9,023 nucleotides of DNA, taken from assembly GCA_037441765.1 (NCBI GenBank), contig JBBIRM010000114.1, forward strand, positions 1 through 9,023. Reading direction: 5' to 3'. Both the position numbers and the translations under genes were made by a program. Shown in pieces: positions 1-7,394 of the stretch (the stretch's first letter is position 1; every line of letters begins with the position of its first letter). The notes under the pieces were generated by a model. It was given only the letters and a program-made list of their open reading frames with translations, was not told the origin of the DNA and ran no database searches. This DNA is from JBBIRM01 sp037441765 (GTDB taxonomy: Bacteria; Desulfobacterota; BSN033; UBA1163).

Positions 1-6
1 TTAGAG

Positions 7-36
7 TTTGATAATTTTTGATAATTATTGATGATT
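7..36. repeat. Three tandem 10-bp A+T-rich units upstream of the ferredoxin-AOR genes
   Basis: Positions 7-16 and 17-26 are identical (tttgataatt), and 27-36 is a third copy with two changes (attgatgatt). The period is 10 bp, about one helical turn, so the copies lie on the same face of the DNA. They sit about 40 bp before the ferredoxin start, inside the probable promoter region. Such phased repeats can be operator sites or can bend DNA, but no known regulator motif is recognised here. The repeats are seen directly; a regulatory role is inference. Confidence 0.5.
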
Positions 37-66
37 TGAATATGGGGATTTCTTATTTTGTTTTGT

Positions 67-74
67 AGGAGGAG
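67..74 (+). promoter_or_regulatory. Strong Shine-Dalgarno site of the polyferredoxin gene
   Basis: The run aggaggag is a near-perfect anti-16S match. It ends three bases before the ATG at 78 and fixes that ATG as the start. It suggests the short leader gene is well translated, so a premature stop at codon 112 would be costly. Confidence 0.8.
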
Positions 75-77
75 TAA

Positions 78-617
78 ATGTCTTGGAAATTGGCAGTTGT
101 CCCTGAGCGTTGCTCTGGGTGTAAAATCTGTGAGTTAGTGTGTTCAGTTCATCGTTTTGGTGTTAACAATCCTAAGAAGAGCGCTATTCGAGTAATGGTG
201 GTTTACCCCCATCCAATCATCCGTATGCCTATAGTCTGCCGGCAATGCAAAGTGGCAAAGTGTATGGAGAATTGCCCTACGGAGGCCATTCTTAGGAAAG
301 ATGGAATCGTTGATATCGACCCAGAAAGGTGTATCTCCTGTCAGCAGTGTGTGATCTCCTGCCCTTTTGGTGCGATCTTCCATCACGAGCAGATTGAGAC
401 CCCCTTTAAGTGAAACCTCTGTAATGGGCATCCCCAGTGTGTGGAGGCCTGCCCTAAGAATGCCCTACTCTTTTTACCAGAACATGTCTTGGGCCAGGCC
501 CAGCGGATGAGCAGTTTATTGAAGTATGCCCATATGAAAGAAGTGGAATATGTTGAAAAAGGGGAAAGGAAAGTTCGTAGATATGCAGACATCGAAAAAG
601 GAAAAGCGGAAGATTAA
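78..617 (+). CDS. AOR-associated polyferredoxin, probable selenoprotein (UGA at codon 112)
   Basis: This is an electron-transfer subunit with four [4Fe-4S] sites, probably carrying electrons from the AOR encoded just downstream. Four cysteine motifs are visible: C12/C15/C18/C22, C54/C57/C62/C66, C85/C88/C91/C95 and, in the last, codon 112/C115/C121/C125. Read conventionally the frame stops at TGA 411-413 after 111 residues and loses the whole fourth motif. Codon 112 stands where the first Cys belongs (x-NLC-x5-C-x3-CP), and the frame stays open to TAA at 615-617, giving 179 residues. That is close to the size of AorA-type or BamC-type polyferredoxins that partner AOR-family enzymes. A Cys-to-UGA swap at a ligand position suggests selenocysteine; a nonsense mutation or sequencing error is the alternative. 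The extended frame overlaps the AOR start, suggesting translational coupling. The start at 78 follows a strong ribosome site. The family call is firm; readthrough is likely but unproven. Confidence 0.8.
411..413 (+). other. In-frame TGA at a conserved cysteine position: candidate selenocysteine codon
   Basis: The codon follows Pro-Phe-Lys and precedes Asn-Leu-Cys, so it fills the first cysteine of the fourth ferredoxin motif. Cysteine codons TGT and TGC differ from TGA by one base. TGA serves as the normal stop of cutA (2819-2821), and no other long frame here carries an internal TGA. That argues against general reassignment of TGA and for a local recoding event. Confidence 0.65.
416..447 (+). 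promoter_or_regulatory. Candidate bacterial SECIS-like hairpin just after the TGA
   Basis: Starting two bases after the TGA, CCUC (416-419) can pair with GAGG (444-447), extended by U420-G443 and perhaps G421-U442. An upper stem, UGGG (425-428) with CCCA (433-436), closes a four-base loop at 429-432. The apex lies about 16 bases past the UGA, within the range known for bacterial SECIS elements. The loop lacks a clear guanine at its first position, and the internal loop is asymmetric, so the fit is only fair. Base pairing is by eye; no folding energy was computed. Confidence 0.35.
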
Positions 618-2448
618 AGGCGGTTATTTCTGGAAGATCCTCTGGGTAGACCTTACTCGAGGAGAAATCAAGCCCATCGAATTTGATGAGGCCTTTGCCT
701 TTAAGTATGTTGGAGGAAGAGGGTTTGGAGCAAAACTCCTCTGGGATCATCTCCAAGGAAAAAAGATCGACCCTCTTGGTCCAGAAAATCTTTTAGTCAT
801 CTCACCAGGTCCTCTGGCCGGCCTCTATCTCCCTGCCTCTGGAAAAACATCATTTGTCTCTATTTCTCCTCAAACTGGGATCTATGGCGATTCGAGCATG
901 GGAGGATCCTTTGGCACCGAGCTTAGACAGGCAGGGATAGATGGTCTCGCTATTACTGGAAGGGCGGAAAATCTCTCCTATCTCTGGATAGATAACGGAG
1001 AGGTGAAAATCATTTCAAAAGAGAAACTTAAGGGAAAAGGGAGCCTTGAGACGGAAGGATTGATTAAGGAGGAGATTAAGGATGAATATATTAAGATAGC
1101 CACTATCGGTCCTGCAGGCGAGAATAGAGTAAGATTTGCCTGTGTGACCTCCGATTGGGGAAGAAATTCAGGGCGGACAGGCATTGGAACAGTGATGGGT
1201 TCAAAAAACCTGAAGGCAATTGCTGTTCGAGGTTCGAAAGATCTACCTGTCCATGACCTCCTGAGGCTTCGAAATGCCTCCGAGTCCTCATTCAGGAACC
1301 TCAGGGAGAATAAAAATTTTACCTTCTGGCAGGAGCAGGGGTTGATGTCTGTAATTGATTATGTAAACGAGGCAGGCGTGATGCCCACCTACAATTTTAA
1401 AGAAGGGGTCTTTGAACATGCTAAGAAGGTCAATGGCTATGAAATGCTTTCAAGATATAAGATTGGAGACTCCTCCTGCTTTGCCTGCCCGATGGCCTGC
1501 GGGAATATCTGCCTGGTGAAAGAAGGGAAATATCGAGGCACAGTGGTTGAGGGACCTGAATATGAAACCGCATGTATGTTTGGACCCAATGTGGGTGTCC
1601 AAAATTTTTCGGCCATTCTCAAGGCCAACCAACTCTGCGATGAACTTGGAATCGATACCATCTCTACAGGAAATCTGATCGGGGTGTTGATGGAGGCCCA
1701 AGAAAGTGGACTTCTCTCCGAAAAAGAACTGGATGGCCTTGCACTTCGATGGGGAGACGAGGAGGTCATCTTAGAGATTATTCACCGAATTGTCCATCGA
1801 AAAGGGATTGGAAATATCCTTGCAGAGGGGAGCCTCGGTCTCATTAAACAATGGCCTCAGCTACAGCCCATCATTTCTCATGTGAAGGGGCTGGAACAAT
1901 CCGCCTACGATGCCCGGATTGCCATATCAATGGCCTTAGGATATGGCACCTCGGACATTGGAGCCCATCACACCCGTGCATGGACGATTGCCAAAGAACT
2001 GGAGATGGGAATGGATTGGCCCCTTGAAAAAAAGGCTGATTTAGTAATCTATCACCAAACCCTCAGGCCCCTGTTTGATATGTTAGGGGTATGCAGGCTA
2101 CCCTGGATTGAACTCGGCTTTGATGAAAATCAATATGCAGAATTTTACTCCGCTGTGACAGGTGTGGAAACCACTCTTAACGAACTCCTCCAACGCTCTA
2201 AGGACATCTATGACCTCACCAGGGCGATCAATATGCGATTTGGCATCTCCCGTAAGGATGACTATCCACCAGAAAGGGTCTTCAACTTACCCATGACCGA
2301 AGGACCCCATGCAGGAAAGATCCTAAAAAGAGAGGATTATGAGAAGATCCTTGACATCTATTATCAAAAACGGGGGTGGAATAAAGATGGATTGGTGGAT
2401 GAAAAGAAGATTGAATTTTTTAATGACCCACTGATCAAAACATATTAA
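583..2448 (+). CDS. aor: Tungsten-containing aldehyde:ferredoxin oxidoreductase, catalytic subunit
   Basis: The enzyme oxidises an aldehyde to the carboxylic acid using a tungsten (or molybdenum) bis-pterin cofactor and one [4Fe-4S] cluster, passing electrons to ferredoxin; it acts in the cytoplasm. Of 621 residues (Pyrococcus furiosus AOR has 605), the N-terminus shows GGY-x9-DLTRGEI and VGGRGFGAK. C299/C302/C306 with C504 match the cluster ligands. DELGID (353-358) and DMLGVC (499-504) match the two DxxGx(D/C) pterin motifs. The GPEYE glutamates (326/328) and H462/H463 in GAHHTR sit where the catalytic Glu and His are expected. Spacing between these landmarks agrees with the P. furiosus enzyme to within a few residues. 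The preceding polyferredoxin is its likely partner, as in AorA-AorB; no AorC-like flavin subunit follows. BamB-type benzoyl-CoA reductase is a related alternative, and the substrate cannot be read from sequence. An earlier ATG at 550 would add 11 residues; 583 is preferred because AaaGGA at 565-570 precedes it. Confidence 0.93.
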   Translation: MQTSKKEKRKIKGGYFWKILWVDLTRGEIKPIEFDEAFAFKYVGGRGFGAKLLWDHLQGKKIDPLGPENLLVISPGPLAGLYLPASGKTSFVSISPQTGIYGDSSMGGSFGTELRQAGIDGLAITGRAENLSYLWIDNGEVKIISKEKLKGKGSLETEGLIKEEIKDEYIKIATIGPAGENRVRFACVTSDWGRNSGRTGIGTVMGSKNLKAIAVRGSKDLPVHDLLRLRNASESSFRNLRENKNFTFWQEQGLMSVIDYVNEAGVMPTYNFKEGVFEHAKKVNGYEMLSRYKIGDSSCFACPMACGNICLVKEGKYRGTVVEGPEYETACMFGPNVGVQNFSAILKANQLCDELGIDTISTGNLIGVLMEAQESGLLSEKELDGLALRWGDEEVILEIIHRIVHRKGIGNILAEGSLGLIKQWPQLQPIISHVKGLEQSAYDARIAISMALGYGTSDIGAHHTRAWTIAKELEMGMDWPLEKKADLVIYHQTLRPLFDMLGVCRLPWIELGFDENQYAEFYSAVTGVETTLNELLQRSKDIYDLTRAINMRFGISRKDDYPPERVFNLPMTEGPHAGKILKREDYEKILDIYYQKRGWNKDGLVDEKKIEFFNDPLIKTY

Positions 2449-2470
2449 TTAACAAGGATTCACGAGAAGG

Positions 2471-2821
2471 ATGAAAACAGAAATTGAACCCATTGTTGTT
2501 CTGGTAACCTGTGGATCAGAAGAGGAGGCACTCCAAATCGCCAATTCCCTTGTCAATGAGCATCTGGCTGCCTGTGTAAACCTTATATTCCCCATTCGCT
2601 CTATCTATCGATGGGAGGGAAAGGTGTGGGACGAAAGGGAATGGCTTCTTCTTATTAAGACACAAAAACAGAGGTTTGAGCAGTTAGAAAAGAAGATTAA
2701 ATCCCTCCATTCCTATACCAATCCTGAAATCATCGCACTTCCTATTGCTCAAGGCTCCCTTGCCTATCTTGATTGGATCAGAGAAAACACATCTCTTACC
2801 CTTGAACCCTCGACCCCTTGA
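2471..2821 (+). CDS. cutA: CutA1 family divalent-cation tolerance protein
   Basis: This is a small trimeric cytoplasmic protein of the CutA1 family, linked to copper and divalent-cation tolerance in Escherichia coli; its biochemical role is still uncertain. At 116 residues it has normal family length. Recognisable elements in order are VVLVTC near residue 10, EEA-x-IA, LAACVN (32-37), YRWEGKV (46-52), LLLIKT (59-64), the H80 region ending in PEIIALPI (85-92), and YLDWI (99-103). The usual HPYxxPE appears as HSYTNPE. The ATG follows gagaagg with no spacer, and an aagga lies 12 bases upstream, so the ribosome site is not ideally placed. It lies 22 bp after the AOR stop and probably shares its transcript. 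CutA near AOR genes is not a known functional pairing, so a link is only suggested by position. Confidence 0.95.
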   Translation: MKTEIEPIVVLVTCGSEEEALQIANSLVNEHLAACVNLIFPIRSIYRWEGKVWDEREWLLLIKTQKQRFEQLEKKIKSLHSYTNPEIIALPIAQGSLAYLDWIRENTSLTLEPSTP

Positions 2822-2824
2822 CCG

Positions 2825-2839
2825 CCTTATTAATTAAGG
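2825..2839. terminator. Short A+T-rich hairpin between the convergent genes cutA and gatA
   Basis: CCTTA (2825-2829) and TAAGG (2835-2839) form a five-pair stem with a five-base loop, and a T-rich stretch follows on the plus strand. It overlaps the gatA stop codon and lies just past the cutA stop. The stem is weak, so it may be a poor terminator in either direction or chance. No better terminator is visible at this junction. Confidence 0.25.
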
Positions 2840-4293
2840 TTTGGTTTCTTAAGATGAAAATCCGTTTGTTGCTCAAAGGTGTAGGCGACCCTGAGAAGAA
2901 TCCCCTCCTCAAAAGGTCTTCCAATAATCTGGAGACCAATGGGCAGGTTTTCTTTACTGAACCCACAGGGAATGGAGATAGCAGGAATTCCTGCAAGATT
3001 CACAGGAATCGTGTGGATATCTGAAAGATACATCTGGAGAGGGTCCTCTACCTTCTCTCCAATCCCAAAGGCAGGGGTTGGTGAGGTAGGGGTCATGATC
3101 ACATCGACCTCTTTAAAGGCCTCTTCAAAATCTTTTCTCATCAATGTTCTCACCTGAGAGGCCTTTCTATAGTAGGCATCGTAGTAGCCTGCTGAAAGGA
3201 CATAGGTTCCGAGGATAATCCTCCGTTTCACTTCCTTACCAAATCCCATGGCTCTTGTCTGGGTATACATCTCCATCAGATCCCGATATCGGTCTGAGCG
3301 GAAACCATATTTTACGCCATCGTATCGAGCAAGGTTGGAACTGGCCTCTGCAGTGGCGATGATATAATAGATGGCTACCGCATATTCAGTATGGGGTAAG
3401 GATATATGCTTGATCTCAGCACCCCATTCGGCAAACAATCCTATTGCCTCTCTGACCGACCTCTCCACATCAGGGTGAAGACCCTCAATGAAATATTCAT
3501 CAGGAATACCAATTCTAATCCCCTTGACATCCTTGATCAAAAAATTTTTAAAATCCGGGACCTCTATATTCACAGAAGTGGAATCAAAAGGATCATAGCC
3601 ACTGATCACATTTAGAAGGATGGCACAATCCATCACATCTTTGGTAATCGGGCCAATCTGGTCCAGAGAGGAGGCAAAGGCCACCAATCCATATCTCGAA
3701 ACTCTTCCATAAGTGGGTTTTAACCCAACTACCCCACAACAGGATGCAGGCTGTCTGATGGAGCCTCCTGTATCTGTTCCAAGGGCAGCAATGCATTCGT
3801 CTGCTGAAACGGCCGCTGCTGATCCTCCACTTGAGCCCCCTGGCACCCGATTAAGGTCCCAGGGGTTATGGGTGATTTGAAATCCTGAATTCTCAGTTGA
3901 AGAGCCCATAGCAAATTCATCCATATTGAGTTTTCCCAAAAATACAGCCTCAGCCTCCCTCAATTTTTTTACCACGGTTGCGTCATAGAAGGGGACATAA
4001 TTGGCGAGGATCTTAGAGGCACATGTTGTCCTCACCCCTTTTGTGCATAGGATATCCTTAAGGCCGATAGGAATACCAGCAAGATCTCCAATAGGCTCTC
4101 CTTTAAAAATTTTGCGGTCTACTTTTTCAGCCTGAGCCAAGGCCTCTTCTTCAGTTAAATGGAGATAGGCCTTGACCTTTCCCTCCACCTCTCTGATCCT
4201 GCCAAAAATAGACTCCGTAGCCTCTCTTGATGTCACCTCCCCCTTGACCAGGAGGTCATGAAGTTGATGAATTGTCAATGAATAAATTTCCAT
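2830..4293 (-). CDS. gatA: Aspartyl/glutamyl-tRNA amidotransferase subunit A (GatA)
   Basis: GatA is the glutaminase of the GatCAB complex. It releases ammonia from glutamine, which GatB uses to convert Glu-tRNA(Gln) and/or Asp-tRNA(Asn) to the amide forms. At 487 residues it is full length for the family. The amidase-signature triad is intact at canonical positions: K79 (in GLKD), cis-Ser S154 (in PGGSSGGS) and nucleophile S178 (in TDTGGS). Further family motifs are MDEFAMGSS, GLKPTYGRVSRYGL and the C-terminal LAGIP-x-ISIPCG and GLQIIGRPF. It follows gatC on the same strand but after an unusually long 109-bp gap holding an inverted repeat. Its ribosome site is weak: GAGG lies ten bases before the ATG. 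Its stop is only 8 bp from the cutA stop on the other strand. gatB is not in the window. Confidence 0.98.
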   Translation of the reverse strand: MEIYSLTIHQLHDLLVKGEVTSREATESIFGRIREVEGKVKAYLHLTEEEALAQAEKVDRKIFKGEPIGDLAGIPIGLKDILCTKGVRTTCASKILANYVPFYDATVVKKLREAEAVFLGKLNMDEFAMGSSTENSGFQITHNPWDLNRVPGGSSGGSAAAVSADECIAALGTDTGGSIRQPASCCGVVGLKPTYGRVSRYGLVAFASSLDQIGPITKDVMDCAILLNVISGYDPFDSTSVNIEVPDFKNFLIKDVKGIRIGIPDEYFIEGLHPDVERSVREAIGLFAEWGAEIKHISLPHTEYAVAIYYIIATAEASSNLARYDGVKYGFRSDRYRDLMEMYTQTRAMGFGKEVKRRIILGTYVLSAGYYDAYYRKASQVRTLMRKDFEEAFKEVDVIMTPTSPTPAFGIGEKVEDPLQMYLSDIHTIPVNLAGIPAISIPCGFSKENLPIGLQIIGRPFEEGILLRVAYTFEQQTDFHLKKPNLN

Positions 4294-4363
4294 CTTCGTA
4301 ACGCCTCACTCATCCGGGGAATCGGGTAGGGATGTCGGAGAAAATCTTATAGCGGAAACCCTT

Positions 4364-4403
4364 AGATTGCTCCCTGTCTGGGGACAGGCTCCCGGCCCAA
4401 TCT
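4364..4403. repeat. Nested inverted repeat between gatC and gatA
   Basis: An inner perfect pair, CCTGTC (4373-4378) and GACAGG (4383-4388), has a four-base loop. An outer perfect pair, AGATTG (4364-4369) and CAATCT (4398-4403), encloses it with unequal internal loops. The outer arm touches the gatC stop codon. The structure is G+C-rich next to A+T-richer flanks and has no T-run, so it is not a classic terminator. It could be an RNA processing or attenuation site, or a small dispersed repeat of REP type. The pairing is seen; the role is unknown. Confidence 0.5.
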
Positions 4404-4681
4404 TATTCAATAATTCGAGGAACTCTAAAATGACCGTCTTCCTCTTCCGGTGCGATTCCTAAGACTTCCTCTTGAGAAGAGGAAATCCGAATTTCATCCT
4501 CACGAAAAACATTGAAGACAGGAGTGGTATGGGAGGTGGGTTCCACCTCAGATGTATCGACTCGGTTCAGTTGTTCCATGTATTCGAGAACCTTTCCTAA
4601 CTGTCTACGAAAGGCCTCCCTCTCCTCCTCCGACAACTCAATTCGGGCCAGTCTTGCAACCTTCTCAATATCCATTTCCAT
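4403..4681 (-). CDS. gatC: Aspartyl/glutamyl-tRNA amidotransferase subunit C (GatC)
   Basis: GatC is the small belt-like subunit that wraps around GatA and helps GatA and GatB assemble in the tRNA-dependent amidotransferase. The 92-residue product has the family's expected length and order of motifs. The N-terminus has VARLARIELSEEE, the middle has a helix ending in LNRVDTSEVEPTSH, and the tail has the short FREDE element and the terminal FRVPRII. AGGAG at 4688-4692 lies six bases before the ATG. The gene begins 18 bp after the valS stop and precedes gatA, so the order valS-gatC-gatA suggests one transcript dedicated to aminoacyl-tRNA supply. No oddity is seen in the protein itself. Confidence 0.97.
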   Translation of the reverse strand: MEMDIEKVARLARIELSEEEREAFRRQLGKVLEYMEQLNRVDTSEVEPTSHTTPVFNVFREDEIRISSSQEEVLGIAPEEEDGHFRVPRIIE

Positions 4682-4699
4682 TGGATGCTCCTACTTTTC

Positions 4700-7374
4700 T
4701 TACGCCATTATCTTCTTAATCTTTTCCAGCCCCTCTTCCAATTTCTTCCGATGAATCAAAAAGGCCTCAGCCTTTTCCCTTACTTCCTGAATCACCTCAG
4801 GAGGGGCCTTAGAGAGAAACTGCTCATTAGAGAGTTTCTTCACCACCAAGGCACTCTCCTTCTCAATCTTTACAATCTCTTTCTGAAGTCGCCTTACCTC
4901 CTCCTCCATTCTTGAACGATCAAGGGGAACAAAGATTTCTACATNNNNNNNNNNCGAACCACCGCAAACGCAAAATAAGCAGGCTTCTCAATTTCTTCAC
5001 TTACCTTTAATCCCTTAACTTTTGCCAGAATTTGAATGAATAACTGGTTCCTTTCAATCCTATCCTTTATCTCTTCTGATTTAATTCGGAAGAAGACATC
5101 GATCATCTCTCCTAAGGGAAGATTCATCTCACCCCGGATATTGCGAATCGCGGTTATAAGGTCGATGATGAGCCCCATCTCTTTTTCTACCTCTTCGTCG
5201 TCAAAAGACTCATCCGGCTTTGGAAATCCGGCCTTCATTACTGACCCATTGGACCTATCTAATGGAAGTCTCTGCCATATCTCTTCGGTGATGAAGGGCA
5301 TGAAAGGATGAAGCAATCGCAAGGTGGCCTCCAGAACCTCAAGAAGCATCTCCTGTGTAAGCCTCTTTGCTCTTTCGTCATGATCCTGGTAGAGGTAGGG
5401 CTTGATCAACTCTAAATACCAATCGCAGAATTCATGCCAGATAAACTGGTAGAGGGTATGCGAGGCTTCGTTAAACTTATACTCCTCCAATGAAGCCTGA
5501 ACTTGACGAATCGCCTGGTTCAATCTTCCCCTGATCCACCTATCTGGAAGGCTATATTCCTTTGGATTGCGGTCCTCCTTTGGAAACAATTTAAAATCTT
5601 TCAGATTCATCAGGGCAAACCGTGAGGCATTCCAGACCTTATTGGCAAAATGTCGGTATCCCTCTGTCCTTGATTCTGATAATTTCAAGTCACTCCCAGG
5701 CATGGTCAGGGAGGCTAAAGTAAAACGAAGCGCATCTGCTCCATATCTTTCGATTAAATCGATAGGGTCAACCACATTCCCGCGAGTCTTTGAATATTTC
5801 TCTCCCCTTTCATCCCTTACCAAACCATGGATATAGACATCCCGAAATGGGACATCTCCCATGAATTTCAATCCCATCATCATCATCCTGGCCACCCAGA
5901 AAAATAGGATATCAAACCCTGTAACCAGGACCGATGTTGGATAAAATTTTTTTAGTTCGGGTGTCTCCTCAGGCCAACCCATGGTTGAGAAAGGCCAGAG
6001 GGCAGAACTGAACCAAGTATCCAGGACATCGGTCTCAGGGGTTAAAAGGTTGGAAGCGCATTTAGAACAAGAACGAGGCTCTTCTTTGGAAACGATGACT
6101 TCACCACAAGAGTCACAATACCATGCAGGGATGCGATGACCCCACCAGATCTGCCTTGAGATACACCAATCTCTGATGTTCTCCATCCATTCAAAGTAGG
6201 TCTTCTCCCAAATCTTGGGGATAATACGTGTCCTTCCTTTCCGAACCGCCTCGATGGCTTCCTTAGCCAGTGGTTTGGTTCTAACAAACCATTGAAGGGA
6301 AAGGTTTGGCTCAACAATCGTCTTGCACCTATAACAGTGTCCCACCATGTGATGGTAATCCTCAACCTTTAATAGAAGCCCCTCTTTTTCGAAATCCTCA
6401 ACAATCTGTCTCCGACATTCGAAACGATCCATTCCTCGATATCGACCTGCATTCTCATTCGTTCGGCCTTCTTCATCAATCACCTTAACTTGCGGAAGAC
6501 CATGTTTCAGTCCGATCTCAAAATCATTGAAATCATGGGCAGGCGTAATCTTAAGGGCCCCTGTCCCAAACTCGATATCTACATAAGGATCCCCTATCAC
6601 AGGAATCTCCCGTTGGACAACGGGAAGGATGATCTTCTTCCCAATCAATCCCTTATAGCGGTTGTCACCTGGATTGACTGCCACAGCGGTATCACCCATC
6701 ATTGTCTCTGGACGAGTGGTGGCAACCACCAAGAAACTGTCCTCCTCTTTAAAGGGATATTTGAGATAGTAGAGTTTTCCCAACACTTCTTCATGCTCGA
6801 CCTCCAAGTCAGAAAGGGCAGTCTGACATCTGGGGCACCAATTGATGATATAGTTGCTACGATAAATCAAACCCTCGTTATAGAGGCGAATGAATACTTC
6901 TTTCACTGCTTCCGAGAGGCCCTCATCCATGGTGAACCGCTCACGGCTCCAATCACAGGAGGCCCCTAATTTTTTTAACTGATTTATGATGGTTCCTCCT
7001 GATTGCTCTTTCCATTTCCACACCCTCTCGATAAACTTCTCTCTTCCCAAGGAACGCCGGTCCAGTCCTTCTTCCATCAATTGTTTTTCAACAACGTTCT
7101 GTGTAGCGATCCCAGCATGGTCAGTCCCTGGCATCCAGAGGACATTATATCCCTGCATCCTTTTATAACGAATGAGAATATCCTGGAGGGTATTGTTCAA
7201 TGCATGTCCGATGTGAAGGACACCTATCACATTAGGAGGTGGGATGACAATGGAGTAGGAGGGAAGGGATGAGTTTTCATCTGCCCTGAAGTAATTATGT
7301 TCCAACCAATATTGATACCATTTCTCTTCCACTTTACGTGGGTCATAAGATTTGTCCAGAATTGTTGTGGCCAT
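4700..7374 (-). CDS. valS: Valyl-tRNA synthetase (split by an assembly gap)
   Basis: This class Ia synthetase charges tRNA(Val) with valine in the cytoplasm. Before the gap 806 codons are readable: N-terminal PPPNVIGVLHIGH with HIGH at 54-57, the CP1 editing domain with TTRPETMMGDT, Cys-pair zinc elements (NWCPRC, GHCYRC, YCDSC), DTWFSS, and a KMSKS-type loop written KYSKT at 526-530. The anticodon-binding part has KVWNASRF and ITEEIWQ. After the gap the frame resumes with VEIFVPLD (GTA at 4942-4940) and 80 residues forming the C-terminal coiled-coil arm (KKLSNEQF-x3-AP), ending at TAA. The total is about 890 residues, normal for the family. The two halves are out of frame across the ten Ns, so the N count is a placeholder and not a real frameshift. 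AAGGAGGAG (7388-7396) precedes the ATG by a long 13 bases and overlaps the upstream stop, suggesting coupling. Confidence 0.97.
4945..4954. other. Assembly gap (ten Ns) inside valS
   Basis: A run of ten undetermined bases lies between the valine-rich strand (FAVV) and VEIFVPL of ValRS. Joining both coding halves in frame needs a gap of 2 modulo 3 bases, for example 2, 5 or 8. Ten is therefore a nominal filler, probably longer than the missing sequence. Confidence 0.95.
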
Positions 7375-7394
7375 CTCTGCAACTATTCTCCTCC

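Noticed and set aside
7..36. Start of a CRISPR array
   Set aside because: The units are only 10 bp, directly adjacent and without spacers.
78..413. Polyferredoxin as a complete 111-residue protein ending at TGA
   Set aside because: The stop falls on a ligand position of the fourth cluster motif, and the same frame continues with the remaining ligands and a plausible tail to 617. A natural short protein would not be expected to end this way.
411..413. General reassignment of TGA to an amino acid, as in some candidate phyla
   Set aside because: TGA ends cutA at the right place, and no other long gene here contains an internal TGA.
4364..4403. Intrinsic terminator after gatC
   Set aside because: No T-run follows the stem on the minus strand, and gatA continues in the same direction.
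4700..4909. A separate 69-residue coiled-coil gene
   Set aside because: It is the C-terminal tRNA-binding arm of ValRS, continuous in frame with VEIFVPL upstream; the Ns only make it look separate.
4939..4944. Stop codon directly after the N run as the true end of valS
   Set aside because: It appears only because the placeholder of ten Ns has the wrong length; the other frame continues ValRS without a break.
6490..6969. Plus-strand open frame of 159 codons
   Set aside because: It is antisense to well-conserved ValRS sequence and has no ribosome site or recognisable motif.
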